Notes: a model not told the origin generated them from the sequence alone. 64,000 nt of DNA from JANYJZ01 sp964523395 (GCA_964523395.1 CAZFXS010000001.1:62001-126000); one strand, 5' to 3'; positions 15,658 through 24,968 are shown, counted from the first letter of the stretch. Program-made: numbers and translations.

Positions 15658-17298
15658 ATGGATAAGTCACTGGATAAGCGGAAAAAAAAGTGGGAGGACG
15701 AAATAGTCAGTCCCTTGCTAAAGAAAAGTCCTGAACGAAAACCCGGATTTGAAACAGATTCCAAGATCAACGTAGAGCGTTTGTATCTTCCGGACGGGGA
15801 AAACTACGAAGAGCAATTGTCATTTCCCGGAGAATATCCGTTTACGCGCGGTGTATATCCGAGCATGTACCGCGGAAGATACTGGACGATGCGGCAGTAT
15901 GCGGGATTTGCCTCTGCTGAAGAATCGAACAAGCGATACCGCTACCTTCTTGAGCAGGGTACTACCGGATTATCTGTCGCGTTTGATTTGCCGACGCAGA
16001 TGGGGTACGATTCCGACCACCCGATGGCGGAAGGGGAAGTGGGGAAAGTCGGCGTTGCTATTGATTCTTTGCGTGATATGGAATTGCTGTTCGACAATAT
16101 CCGCCTTGATTCCATCACCACATCGATGACAATCAACTCCACCGCGGCTATTCTCCTTTGTATGTATGTTGCGATTGCCAAAAAGCAGGGAGCTGATCTG
16201 AAAAAACTTTCCGGTACAATCCAGAATGATATTTTGAAAGAATACGTCGCCCGCGGTACGTATATTTATCCTCCGGGGCCGTCGATGCGGCTGGTAACCG
16301 ATACGTTCCAGTGGTGCAGTGATAACCTTCCGAAATGGAATGCTATCTCGATCAGCGGGTATCATATCCGGGAAGCCGGATCGTCGGCAGTGCAGGAGCT
16401 CGCGTTCACACTCTCAAATGCGATTGCGTACGTTCAGGCAGCGGTGAATGCCGGACTCCCTGTTGATTCATTCGGTCCGCAGTTGTCGTTCTTTTTTAAC
16501 GCGCACAATAATTTCTTTGAAGAAGTGGCAAAGTTCCGTGCCGCGCGGCGCATGTGGGCGAAGATCATGAAGAATCGCTTCGGTGCGAAGAACCCCGAAA
16601 CCATGAAGCTCAGGTTCCATGCGCAAACCGGCGGCTCGACGTTAACCGCGCAGCAAATCGATAACAACGTCGTTCGCGTGACGATGCAGGCGCTTGCGGC
16701 AGTGCTTGGCGGGTGTCAATCACTCCACACTAACAGCCGGGATGAAGCACTTGCGTTGCCGACGGAAGAATCCGTTCGTCTTGCCCTCAGAACGCAACAA
16801 GTAATCGCTCACGAGACAGGTGTCACTGATACTGTTGACCCGCTCGGTGGCTCATATTTTCTTGAGTCCTTAACAGATGAAATTGAACGGGGTGCAGAAA
16901 AGTATATCGAGAAAATAGACGCGATGGGAGGTGCGGTCAATGCCATCGAGAAACAATTTTACCAGACTGAGATTGCCGACAGCGCCTACCGCTACCAGCA
17001 GGCTATCGAGAAGAAAGAAAAGATTATTGTGGGTGTGAATGAATTCATTTCGAAGGAAGGTGCTCAGCCGCCGCTCTTTACGGTCAATGAAACCGTCAGG
17101 GCTAAGCAAACCGAACGGCTTGCGGTATTAAGACGGGAAAGAGATGGAAAGCGTGCTGAAAAGGCGCTCCAATCGCTCCAGGATGCGGCAGGAAGCGGTA
17201 ACAATGTTCTCCCGCATATTCTTGAATCTGTGGAAGCGTACGCCACGTTGGGCGAAATTTCAGACGCATTGCGGAAGGTGTGGGGGGAGTATGCCTGA
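15658..17298 (+). CDS. Methylmalonyl-CoA mutase-type acyl-CoA mutase, large (catalytic) subunit
   Basis: A 546-residue TIM-barrel catalytic subunit of a B12-dependent acyl-CoA mutase, which interconverts methylmalonyl-CoA and succinyl-CoA. The cobalamin-binding domain is absent, so a separate small subunit, not in this window, is needed. The specificity pair that distinguishes methylmalonyl- from isobutyryl-CoA mutase is visible: Tyr81 in WTMRQYAGF and Arg199 in LKEYVARGTYIYPP. These correspond to Tyr89 and Arg207 of the Propionibacterium enzyme, where isobutyryl-CoA mutases have Phe and Gln. TIQND (187-191) and SGYHIREAG are conserved. Overall size resembles the isobutyryl-type subunit. It converges with nth with a 1-bp gap. 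Confidence 0.9.
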   Translation: MDKSLDKRKKKWEDEIVSPLLKKSPERKPGFETDSKINVERLYLPDGENYEEQLSFPGEYPFTRGVYPSMYRGRYWTMRQYAGFASAEESNKRYRYLLEQGTTGLSVAFDLPTQMGYDSDHPMAEGEVGKVGVAIDSLRDMELLFDNIRLDSITTSMTINSTAAILLCMYVAIAKKQGADLKKLSGTIQNDILKEYVARGTYIYPPGPSMRLVTDTFQWCSDNLPKWNAISISGYHIREAGSSAVQELAFTLSNAIAYVQAAVNAGLPVDSFGPQLSFFFNAHNNFFEEVAKFRAARRMWAKIMKNRFGAKNPETMKLRFHAQTGGSTLTAQQIDNNVVRVTMQALAAVLGGCQSLHTNSRDEALALPTEESVRLALRTQQVIAHETGVTDTVDPLGGSYFLESLTDEIERGAEKYIEKIDAMGGAVNAIEKQFYQTEIADSAYRYQQAIEKKEKIIVGVNEFISKEGAQPPLFTVNETVRAKQTERLAVLRRERDGKRAEKALQSLQDAAGSGNNVLPHILESVEAYATLGEISDALRKVWGEYA

Positions 17299-17299
17299 G

Positions 17300-17938
17300 C
17301 TAAACATCGGCTGACGGGCAAAGCTCGTTTAACGAGCACTCAGCACATTGCGGATTTCTTGCTTTGCACACTTTCCTTCCGTGCCAAATCATTAAATGAG
17401 GAAAGATAATCCACTCTTTCCTCGGGATAATTTCCATTAAATCCTTCTCGATCTTTTCAGGTGTTGTTTCTTTTGTAAATCCAAGCCTGCCTGACAACCG
17501 CTGTACGTGCGTATCAACTACAACTCCTGCCGCTTTGCCGAAAGCGTTTCCTAAAACCACATTGGCAGTTTTTCTTCCAACTCCCGGCAACTCGAGAAGT
17601 TCTTCCATTGTTGACGGAACTGTTCCGCCATATTTTCCTATCAGCATCGTACAACATCCAATGATATTCTTTGCTTTCGCACGGAAGAAACCTGTGGAAT
17701 GAATATCCCGCTCAAGCTCATGCTGGGGAGTATGCATGAAATCTTTCGGTCCGTGGTATTTTCTAAAAAGATCCTTTGTAACAATGTTGACGCGTTCATC
17801 GGTACATTGTGCAGAAAGGATTGTGGCTATAAGAAGTTCAAATGGATTCGAATGCTCGAGCGCTGTCTTGGCTTCAGGGTGTGCCCGCTTTAATCTTCGG
17901 ATAATTTCTTTGACGTTGGGAAGGGTTTGATTTTTCAT
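17300..17938 (-). CDS. nth: Endonuclease III (DNA glycosylase/AP lyase)
   Basis: A 212-residue HhH-GPD base excision repair enzyme acting on oxidised pyrimidines. The helix-hairpin-helix LPGVGRKTANVV carries catalytic Lys123, Asp142 is in VDTHVQRLSGRLG, and the C-terminal iron-sulfur site is CX6CX2CX5C (Cys191, 198, 201, 207). The motif set is complete. ATG at 17938 gives the normal family N-terminus; a TTG five codons upstream is possible. Its stop lies one base from the convergent mutase stop. Confidence 0.95.
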   Translation of the reverse strand: MKNQTLPNVKEIIRRLKRAHPEAKTALEHSNPFELLIATILSAQCTDERVNIVTKDLFRKYHGPKDFMHTPQHELERDIHSTGFFRAKAKNIIGCCTMLIGKYGGTVPSTMEELLELPGVGRKTANVVLGNAFGKAAGVVVDTHVQRLSGRLGFTKETTPEKIEKDLMEIIPRKEWIIFPHLMIWHGRKVCKARNPQCAECSLNELCPSADV

Positions 17939-17956
17939 GAGAACAGGTAACAATTG

Positions 17957-18018
17957 ATAATGTGTTCATTGATTCATTGAATCATTTCTTCAATGAACCA
18001 ATGATGAATTGACCCAAT
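17957..18018. repeat. ATTGATTCATTGAATC microrepeat spacer
   Basis: The spacer between nth and the LiaF-like gene is made of degenerate direct and inverted copies of TTCATTGA, TCAATGAA and CAATGATGAA, about 60 bp in all. No gene or promoter is evident. Confidence 0.4.
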
Positions 18019-18021
18019 GTT

Positions 18022-18609
18022 TCAATGTATTGCCTCTTCCAGCCGTATGTCTCCAAACGTCTGGGAAACCATAATAGAGAGCCTGTTTGTAGCTGTCGCC
18101 TGGGTCGAAGAAAATGTCTGCTGTGAAGTGGAAATTCCCCCCTTGTGCTGGCCGAGAATAGTCTGGCTTCCGAAGACGGTCGTCGAAAAGATTGCATAGC
18201 CTGCGTTCTTCGGCATGATAATCGTCGTACTGCCGAATGTGCCGCGGACGCGCAGTTCATGCGTTCCTTCCGCAATCTGAATTCGGGAGAGGTCAAGCCG
18301 GATGTCGCCGAACAATGTCGATGCGGATCCTCCTTTGAAATTCTGTGAAGAAAGAACAGTCACAACATCGCCAAAGACATTTGATTCATGAATAAGATCC
18401 ATTGACACGGAGCCTTGCTGTGACTCTGACTGCGGGGCAGCTGTATGTTTAGACTGATTGCGTTTTAAGAGAATGCTGAAGCCGAAGAAAATGAGAATCA
18501 AAGGCCAGAAGTTTTCAAAGATTTCCGTAAAATCGGCGTATCCCATGTTATCGAGGAACAACACTATTCCGAACGCGATAAGGACAAAACCCCAGAACAA
18601 ATTTTGCAT
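18022..18609 (-). CDS. LiaF-like membrane protein (LiaI/LiaF transmembrane region and adhesin-like C-terminal domain)
   Basis: A 195-residue protein. Two N-terminal helices (about 3-20 and 33-47, with FWGFVLIAFGIVLFLDN and FWPLILIFFGFSIL) match the LiaF-type transmembrane region. After a polar linker, a beta-rich domain (about 75-190) repeats the pattern FGDVV, FGDIRLDL, FGSTTIIMP, FGSQTI and FGDIRLEE typical of the LiaF C-terminal domain. In Firmicutes LiaF represses the LiaRS envelope-stress system; no LiaRS genes are present here, so the role is unknown. It lies 22 bp downstream of polX on the same strand. Confidence 0.75.
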   Translation of the reverse strand: MQNLFWGFVLIAFGIVLFLDNMGYADFTEIFENFWPLILIFFGFSILLKRNQSKHTAAPQSESQQGSVSMDLIHESNVFGDVVTVLSSQNFKGGSASTLFGDIRLDLSRIQIAEGTHELRVRGTFGSTTIIMPKNAGYAIFSTTVFGSQTILGQHKGGISTSQQTFSSTQATATNRLSIMVSQTFGDIRLEEAIH

Positions 18610-18631
18610 AGTACTTTCCTTTAGATCTCAG

Positions 18632-20374
18632 TTATTTGTTCAAAAACTTTACAACCTGCTTCAGGTTATACGTGTTGACCACATTGTTCTTCTCGAGCCA
18701 GCCTTTGCGCGCAATGCCGACACCGTACCGTACATCCTTCAATCCGGCGACCGCATGAGCGTCGGGATTAATGGAAATCATGACCCCTTTTTCTTTCGCG
18801 TATTTGACTAACCGCCAGTCAAGATCAAGCCGGAACGGGTGGGCATTGATTTCAATTATCTTTCCGTAATCGGCAGCGGCGTGAATAACGTCAATCATAT
18901 TGACCGGATACCCGTCCCTCTGTAATAGTAACCTGCCGGTTGGGTGCCCGAGCATGGTAACGTATTTATTTTTAATCGCCGAAATAATTCTCTTGGTGCC
19001 TTCTGCTTCCGTCATTTTGAATTTACTGTGAATCGAGGCAACGACGTAGTCGAAACTTGCGAGGACGTTGTCGCTCCAATCTACACCTCCGGCCGGGAGA
19101 ATATCGACTTCAGTTCCTTTGAATAATCTGAAATTCTTGAAGGAAGCATTGAGTTTGTCGATTGCTTTGTGTTGTTGCTTCACTTTTTCTTCACTCAATC
19201 CGCCTGCGTATGCGGCGATTTTGCTGTGGTCGGCGATGCCCAGGTATTCCCACCCGAGTTTCATTGCGCCTTCCGCCATTTCCTCAAGTGTATTGTTTCC
19301 GTCACTGTATGTGGTGTGGCAGTGAAATGTGCCCCGGAGGTCCTTTTCTTCCAAAAGTGAAGGAAGTTTGCCGTCCGTAGCCGCTTCAAACTCACCCATA
19401 TTCTCACGGAGTTCGGGAGGGACATACTCAAGATCGAGCGCTTTGTAAATATCTTCTTCCGATGCACACTTGATAAGACGTTTTGCCTTGCCTCTTGTTT
19501 CATCCGAGCCGAGTTTCGAAAAGCCGTACTCGTTCAGGCTCCATCCGAATTTCTTTGAGAGGGTGCGCATCTCCACGTTATGTTCTTTGCTTCCGGTAAA
19601 ATAGGCGAGGGCAAAGGGATATTCCTCTGGCTCAATTACACGCAAGTCACAGTTAATGCCGGTTTTAAGAAGCACACTCGACTTTGTTTCACCTTTGGCG
19701 ATAACGGATTCCACATCCTCATGCTTCGTGAATTTCTCGATAATAGCCGGAGCGTCTTTCTTTTTCGCGGCGGCGAGAACATCGATATCACCGATGATTT
19801 CTTTCTTGCGGCGAAGACTTCCTGCCACCTCGCATTTCAGAACCCCTTTGACTGATGAGATGGATTGAAGCATCCGGTCAGCCGCTTCCCGTCCCTGAGA
19901 ATAGAGATGCTTTTCCGCATGTTTGTTCAGACGATCAATGCTTTGGAGAATATTTTCTTCCGTCTTCTCGCCGAATCCGTCAAGCTTTGCAAGCTTGTGC
20001 TGTTCAATCGCTTTTTTCAGCTGTTCGATGTTGGAAATCTTCAGCTTGTCGTAGAGGATTTTTATGCGCTTAGGTCCCAGACCCTGTAACCGCATCATGT
20101 CGAGCAAACCGGCAGGAAGGGAGCGTTTGAGCTCTTCATGATATTCGATTTTTCCTGTCTGTACCGCCTCGATGATTTTATCCGCAAGTCCTTTGCCGAT
20201 GCCTTTAATGTTGTAGAGCTCTTTGGTTTCAATAAGTGTGGGAAGGTCCGCTGTAAGTGCGCCGACGATGCGCGCCGCGTTATGAAAGGCAATGCATTTG
20301 AATTTATTTTCGCCCTTCAGTTCAAGCAGTGTGCCGATTTCATCAAGGGCGGCGGAAAGCTGGTCCTTATTCAT
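18632..20374 (-). CDS. polX: DNA polymerase/3'-5' exonuclease PolX
   Basis: A 580-residue bacterial family X polymerase for gap repair. Order: N-terminal 8-kDa-like domain and helix-hairpin-helix motifs (GIGKGLADKI near 58, LQGLGPKRIKILY near 97, LDGFGEKTEENI near 132), then the nucleotidyltransferase palm with GSLRRKKEIIGDIDVL (about 185-200) and CDLRVI near 245 for metal binding. A C-terminal PHP domain (about 345-575) follows, with FHCHTTYSDG, GIADHS, GTEVDIL, ASIHSKF, GHPTGR, EINAHP and NPDAH. The PHP metal-binding residues are intact, so exonuclease activity is expected. It is transcribed towards the LiaF-like gene. Confidence 0.95.
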   Translation of the reverse strand: MNKDQLSAALDEIGTLLELKGENKFKCIAFHNAARIVGALTADLPTLIETKELYNIKGIGKGLADKIIEAVQTGKIEYHEELKRSLPAGLLDMMRLQGLGPKRIKILYDKLKISNIEQLKKAIEQHKLAKLDGFGEKTEENILQSIDRLNKHAEKHLYSQGREAADRMLQSISSVKGVLKCEVAGSLRRKKEIIGDIDVLAAAKKKDAPAIIEKFTKHEDVESVIAKGETKSSVLLKTGINCDLRVIEPEEYPFALAYFTGSKEHNVEMRTLSKKFGWSLNEYGFSKLGSDETRGKAKRLIKCASEEDIYKALDLEYVPPELRENMGEFEAATDGKLPSLLEEKDLRGTFHCHTTYSDGNNTLEEMAEGAMKLGWEYLGIADHSKIAAYAGGLSEEKVKQQHKAIDKLNASFKNFRLFKGTEVDILPAGGVDWSDNVLASFDYVVASIHSKFKMTEAEGTKRIISAIKNKYVTMLGHPTGRLLLQRDGYPVNMIDVIHAAADYGKIIEINAHPFRLDLDWRLVKYAKEKGVMISINPDAHAVAGLKDVRYGVGIARKGWLEKNNVVNTYNLKQVVKFLNK

Positions 20375-20434
20375 GAAAACAAAATGATAAGATATTGAGT
20401 AGTTAAGATGCTGAGATAAACAATCGCAAACGTA

Positions 20435-21439
20435 TTAAGCCGCGAGGGGTTCGTCTTCCTGCTGCTGAAAGAATGCCGCCACATTTTCTTTGTACCGGGA
20501 AAGTGCGTCAACAATCGGCTGAAGCGTAGTGTACTGCATCAGCTCAGCCCGTAATTTCGAGATGCCCGGCTGGGCGTGGAGGTAACCGCTGTAATGTTTT
20601 CTGAATTCCAGCACGGCGCGTTGTTCGCCTTTGTATTCGACTGACGTCGTGAGGTGATCCATCATGGTGTTCATGCGGATGTCAAATGACGGCTCCGGCA
20701 GCAGCGTTCCGGTGTTCAGATAATGTTTGATGTGTGAAAAAATCCACGGATTGTTAATTGCCGCGCGGGCAACCATAACGCCGTCGCATCCCGTGGAATC
20801 AAAAACGGACTTTGCGATTTGCGGTGAGTTGATATTTCCATTGACGATAATCGGTATTGCGACCGCCTGTTTTACAAGCGAAATCCAGCTGTAGTCCGGG
20901 TCGCCGGAGTGTCCCTGCGCCCGCGTGCGGCAATGGATGGTCAGCGCCTGCGCGCCGGAGTCTTCAACCATTTTCGCGACATTCACGATGTTGATGGAAC
21001 TCTGATCCCAACCGAGGCGGGTCTTAACAGTAACAGGAAGTTGTACCGATTTGACAACGGAGGAAATAACCGAGCTCATTTTCGGCAAGTCTTTGAGGAG
21101 GCCAGCGCCTGCGCCGCTGCCGACAACATTTTTTACCCAGCATCCGCAATTGATGTCAATGAGATCAGGCTGAAGCTCTTCCGCCATTTTCGCAGCTCCG
21201 CCCATTGATTCTTCGGCTCCGCCGTAAATCTGGATGCCGAACGGGCGTTCCTCTTCCATGAAGCGCATTTTTAATTTTGTCTTCTTGGAGTTGCGGACAA
21301 GTCCTTCACAGTTGACGAACTCGGTATAGGTGATATCGGCACCGAGCCGTTTACAGACAAGACGGAAGGGAATGTCTGAGACATTCTCCATCGGAGCAAG
21401 CAAAACAGCCTGATGTATGTTGATTTTGCCGATTTTCAT
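20435..21439 (-). CDS. dusB: tRNA-dihydrouridine synthase (DusB type)
   Basis: A 334-residue FMN enzyme reducing uridine to dihydrouridine in tRNA. The TIM barrel opens with LLAPMENVSDIPFR, has IYGG and DINCGCWVKNVVGSGAGAGLL, the KTRLGWD phosphate region, TIHCRTRAQG, VNGNI and GVMVARAA, and a C-terminal helical RNA-binding domain with FRKHYSGYL. The likely catalytic residue is Cys100 of GC. It is followed by Trp101, where the family motif has Pro. The 60-bp spacer to polX holds degenerate GATATTGAG/AAGATGCTGAG microrepeats. Upstream lies the mobile element A3. Confidence 0.92.
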   Translation of the reverse strand: MKIGKINIHQAVLLAPMENVSDIPFRLVCKRLGADITYTEFVNCEGLVRNSKKTKLKMRFMEEERPFGIQIYGGAEESMGGAAKMAEELQPDLIDINCGCWVKNVVGSGAGAGLLKDLPKMSSVISSVVKSVQLPVTVKTRLGWDQSSINIVNVAKMVEDSGAQALTIHCRTRAQGHSGDPDYSWISLVKQAVAIPIIVNGNINSPQIAKSVFDSTGCDGVMVARAAINNPWIFSHIKHYLNTGTLLPEPSFDIRMNTMMDHLTTSVEYKGEQRAVLEFRKHYSGYLHAQPGISKLRAELMQYTTLQPIVDALSRYKENVAAFFQQQEDEPLAA

Positions 21440-21493
21440 AAGGAATCAGTACAAAATTATCCAAAAATCTTGTGGAATCCAAATGAGGTTTAT

Positions 21494-21683
21494 GGTTGGA
21501 GTCCTTATTTGAAAATCATGCTTCAACTTTGCAGAGCATGCGATGATCCTGTGCGGAGGCGCCAAAGGCAAAGAAGAGGCGAGACCCTGAGCGGAGGCGA
21601 AGGGTCGAGATCCCGAGCGAAGACGAATGATGTTGATCCTGAGCGGAGGCGAAGGATCGTTTATGTCAAATCGGGACACCACC
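21494..21683. repeat. MITE-like element A3 with expanded core
   Basis: The left end GTCCTTATTTGAAAATCATG and right end CAAATCGGGACACCACC match family A. The interior has several GAGCGGAGGCGAAGG-type hairpin units, so it is longer (about 190 bp) than the other copies. TGGTTGGAG occurs exactly at both flanks (21493-21501 and 21687-21695), a clear 9-bp target duplication. An ACTAAGACACTGGGACACGAAGG-like repeat follows at about 21720-21757. Confidence 0.78.
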
Positions 21684-21761
21684 TTGTGGTTGGAGCATAA
21701 TCAAGGGAAGATTCAAATTGCCACTAAGACACTGGGACACGAAGGTGCACGAAGAATAATC

Positions 21762-24700
21762 CTATTTCATGAAGATGACTTTCTTGGAGTCAGTAAACTC
21801 CCCGGCGATCATGCGGATGAAATACATGCCGGTCGGTACCGGAAGCCCGCGGCTGTCCTGGCCGTTCCACTCCAGCCTGTATTTGCCGGCGGATTTTTCT
21901 TCATTCAGAAGCGACGCAATTTTTCTTCCAAGAAGATCGAAGACTGCAACTTCTACGTGTGACTGTCGCGGCAATTCAATCCTGAACTCTGTCGTAGGGT
22001 TGAACGGATTCGGATAGTTCTGCGAAAGAAAGAATTGCGCGGGAAGAGCCTCTTTGATAACTCTGACAGAAACAGAGTTGATGCTCTGATCTTCAATGGT
22101 AATTGTTCTGTCCTCAGACAATTCGGATATTTTCCCTCCGTACATCAACTGAAATTTACTTGGTTCCTCCGGATGTCGTTCCCACCCGATTGTTATCGGG
22201 TATTCAGCGGACTGTATGCTGATGGGAATATCGATGGAGGTAAAGTGGTTGTCGGGATATGTTTCAGCCATGCCCTGAGTTGCGGTGAACCGGGCATCAA
22301 ACCCTCCTAAAGGGGGACGGGGAGGTAATTCAAAGTAACTTTTTTCGGAGTGCAGATTTTGCTCACTGCCTACATAAAGAGTTTGCCTGGTTCCGTTCGG
22401 GTTTGAAATACGAATTGTATTCATTCTCAGTAAATCGGCATCGATTGCAGCTGGCTCCTCTTTAGGTATCGCGTTCTGACAAGATAATGTGAGCGTCCCT
22501 TGTCCGGTGACCTTCACCCAGTACCCTCTTCCCGGGTCAATGACAGATGACTGGAAGAAGCCTCCGTCATAACTAAAGAAGGGTGAATTTATCACAGTAC
22601 CGCCTCCGGGAATGATGGAACCCACAGGCACGAAACAGGAAATGGAGCCGATAAGATTCCATTTATCATTTACATTGATAGTCATTGTAGAGCAACTGTT
22701 CACCGGTGCGCCGCCGGCAGCTTGCCCGCCGCTGAACTTCATCCAATAGCCTTTACCCAATTCGAGCGTGTCACGGATAAGATATCCATTCGTGTATGAG
22801 AATGCGGGTGAAATAGCTTGAGGAAACAGATCGGATTTTTTAAAACTGACACTTTCCGGCTGGCACGGAACCGAAACCAGGTTCCAGCCGTCTCTTACCA
22901 CAGACGTTGCATTGGGAGTCAGTCTGATGCACCAGTCGCTCCGCGGCTTGGTTTCTGGAGGATAGCCGTCTTTGCTGAAGAGCGCCCACCGTTTGAACGA
23001 TCCGCTGCCATCCTGCAATCCAACCAAAAACGGTATATTTTCTTCAACTGATTCTATACCTTCATATTGGAATTCTATTGTTCCATCGCATTTGTTAAAT
23101 ATGACGCGAAATGTATTCTGAATGGTTCCGCTTGCACAGCCGTCACTTCCCGGCAAACTATCCCACTCGACGATGAACTGGCACGGATTGCCGTTGTCGC
23201 CATACACTACTCTCCCGCAGGAGCCGACAGTATCTGCCAGGCTCAAGTCTGACCAGAACGGGGCAATGAACATCGGAGGCATGTTGCCATCTGTCTCCGT
23301 GCGGTCATCATATTGAGCCGAAGGGAAGTTCCAGTTGGATGTGTAAAATCCGCCTGAGTTGACATCGAGTGTATCAAGCGGTGATTTTGAGAGCGCGAGT
23401 GCGCCGTTAATGCCGGCCCACGCGTAGCGGAACGTATCGCCAAAGACCACAAAGTTGCTTCCCATATCGATCGGGCCCGATGTACCGTCATCCAGTTTTT
23501 TTATCAGCACTCCCGGGGGGGTGGGAGAACTCCATGGTGGGAGTTCAGGTGAGTCAAAAAAAGATGCTTCGGTGATCGTTGTCCCGTTTTCCCGGATTAC
23601 CTGCATGACACACGTTATCGCGGTGTCGACCGAGTACCAGTCGTTCTGCAGGCTAACTACTTGGTACGACAATGGACCTGAAAAACCTTCGACAGAATCG
23701 GGATCGGTTGCTACCACCCGGTACTGTACGCGGCCTCCTGCAGGCTGTGCGGGTAGATCTGCTTCCCATGTATCGCCGCCGATATGGCTCATCGGGATGT
23801 CAGGTTGTGCAACTTCGTTCACGCTGTACCGGAGTACAGCCCCTGTAACACCGGCGTTACCCGGGTTCCCGATGTTACAATCTGTAATGGTTGCCTGTAT
23901 AGTTTTTGGTCCGGCATCAAATGTGGTTTGGATATCCGTTACATCCTCTACCACTGGTGGGGCATTCGTGTCGACCGACATGCTGAACCAGATGTTGAAT
24001 GCCGCAAGAGACAACGAGTCGCCATCGAATCCGGCCATTGCCCGCCATCCTCGCGACAGGTGTTCGGTGGTGAAGTTGGTGCAGTTGGATGGTGGGGTGT
24101 TGTCATGCTCATAGAACATCCAGGCACGGGATGGATAATCCGTGTCGTTCGTTCCTGCTCTGAATGTTGAGACCGCCAATTCTGTCGGCACTTCTTCTGT
24201 CGGATGAAAAGCAAGATGGTAATCAATTCTTATCGAGATGAATATCTGGTCTCCGGCAATTACGCTAATGGGTCCACTAAGATCTGACATGGCCGCCGTT
24301 GAGATTGAATCCGGTCGGACATCAACAGGAAATCCTCCAAATCCCCACAATTCTTCTCCGTGCGGTGGAGTCGAAGGTGGTGTCGGTGCGGTTGTTGTCG
24401 ACACCCATGGTCCGGTTGCAACGTCTTGGGTCTTTGCAATTCCGCCGTCCCAATCATTACTGTTCAGCCAATATCCCCAACTCTGACAGGGAGGGGGGTA
24501 ATCTCCGGGACGGGCTCCGGGACCAAAAGTTGGTCCAATATTTGATTTTAGTATACTGACGTTAAGCACCAAATCCCAGTCACCAATCAAATGACCATTT
24601 AGCCAGCTCACTGAGTCAATTGATCCAGTCGCCGGTACAACGAACCATTGGCCAAAGGCCCCGAAGTGGGTTCCTTCCATTTTCCAGTTTGGTACGTATT

Positions 24701-24824
24701 GATCCGGATGGTAACCGAATGTTATGCGGTCATTGCAGGTTGGCGAAGAAGTGACGTAACGTTGCTGGCAGAATGCAATGGATGCATACAGGAGGAACCC
24801 GACGATGATAAGGAGATGGCGCAT
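21762..24824 (-). CDS. T9SS cargo paralog 1 (signal peptide, Ig-like, NIDO-like, GWN repeats, type A sorting domain)
   Basis: A 1,020-residue exported protein of no known function. A signal peptide spans residues 1-19. An N-terminal module (25-285) shared with the paralogs includes GPGARPG and PPHGEELWGFGGFPV. An Ig-like domain lies at about 288-391. A beta-rich region at 440-635 (FRYAWAGINGALAL, IAPFWSDL, FRVIFNKCDGTIEFQYE) recalls NIDO domains. Two GWN-type repeats begin at DGWNLVSVP (645) and DKWNLIGSI (720), and an ELPP...GGFDARF module lies at 800-915. The type A sorting domain (930-1020) starts at LSQNYPNPFNP and ends in Lys. The protein is expected on the outer surface or in the medium after T9SS export. 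It has its own candidate promoter. Confidence 0.85.
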   Translation of the reverse strand: MRHLLIIVGFLLYASIAFCQQRYVTSSPTCNDRITFGYHPDQYVPNWKMEGTHFGAFGQWFVVPATGSIDSVSWLNGHLIGDWDLVLNVSILKSNIGPTFGPGARPGDYPPPCQSWGYWLNSNDWDGGIAKTQDVATGPWVSTTTAPTPPSTPPHGEELWGFGGFPVDVRPDSISTAAMSDLSGPISVIAGDQIFISIRIDYHLAFHPTEEVPTELAVSTFRAGTNDTDYPSRAWMFYEHDNTPPSNCTNFTTEHLSRGWRAMAGFDGDSLSLAAFNIWFSMSVDTNAPPVVEDVTDIQTTFDAGPKTIQATITDCNIGNPGNAGVTGAVLRYSVNEVAQPDIPMSHIGGDTWEADLPAQPAGGRVQYRVVATDPDSVEGFSGPLSYQVVSLQNDWYSVDTAITCVMQVIRENGTTITEASFFDSPELPPWSSPTPPGVLIKKLDDGTSGPIDMGSNFVVFGDTFRYAWAGINGALALSKSPLDTLDVNSGGFYTSNWNFPSAQYDDRTETDGNMPPMFIAPFWSDLSLADTVGSCGRVVYGDNGNPCQFIVEWDSLPGSDGCASGTIQNTFRVIFNKCDGTIEFQYEGIESVEENIPFLVGLQDGSGSFKRWALFSKDGYPPETKPRSDWCIRLTPNATSVVRDGWNLVSVPCQPESVSFKKSDLFPQAISPAFSYTNGYLIRDTLELGKGYWMKFSGGQAAGGAPVNSCSTMTINVNDKWNLIGSISCFVPVGSIIPGGGTVINSPFFSYDGGFFQSSVIDPGRGYWVKVTGQGTLTLSCQNAIPKEEPAAIDADLLRMNTIRISNPNGTRQTLYVGSEQNLHSEKSYFELPPRPPLGGFDARFTATQGMAETYPDNHFTSIDIPISIQSAEYPITIGWERHPEEPSKFQLMYGGKISELSEDRTITIEDQSINSVSVRVIKEALPAQFFLSQNYPNPFNPTTEFRIELPRQSHVEVAVFDLLGRKIASLLNEEKSAGKYRLEWNGQDSRGLPVPTGMYFIRMIAGEFTDSKKVIFMK

Positions 24825-24866
24825 ACTTTCCTCTGCGAAATAAGCAACAAGTGAAATCTATACAAA

Positions 24867-24895
24867 AAAGTAACGAATCATGCCCGGAGAGTCAA
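24867..24895 (-). promoter_or_regulatory. Candidate promoter of T9SS paralog 1
   Basis: On the minus strand TTGACT (24895-24890) and TACTTT (24872-24867) are separated by 17 bp, 43 bp before the ATG. The paralog at 28149 has a promoter of the same pattern. Confidence 0.4.
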
Positions 24896-24968
24896 TAGGT
24901 AAAATCCCCCATTACGTCCCATAAACGGTTCAAAGAATGATATTTTCAATCTGTTCCCGGACCAAATG

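Noticed and set aside
21494..21683. CRISPR array in the repeated GAGCGGAGGCGAAGG units
   Set aside because: Units are irregular in length, there are no constant-length spacers and no cas genes; a mobile hairpin element with target duplication explains it.
23455..24114. A 219-codon plus-strand open frame opposite T9SS paralog 1
   Set aside because: It is the antisense shadow of a strongly supported gene with signal peptide and sorting domain. The translation is low-complexity, with no start context and no known domain.
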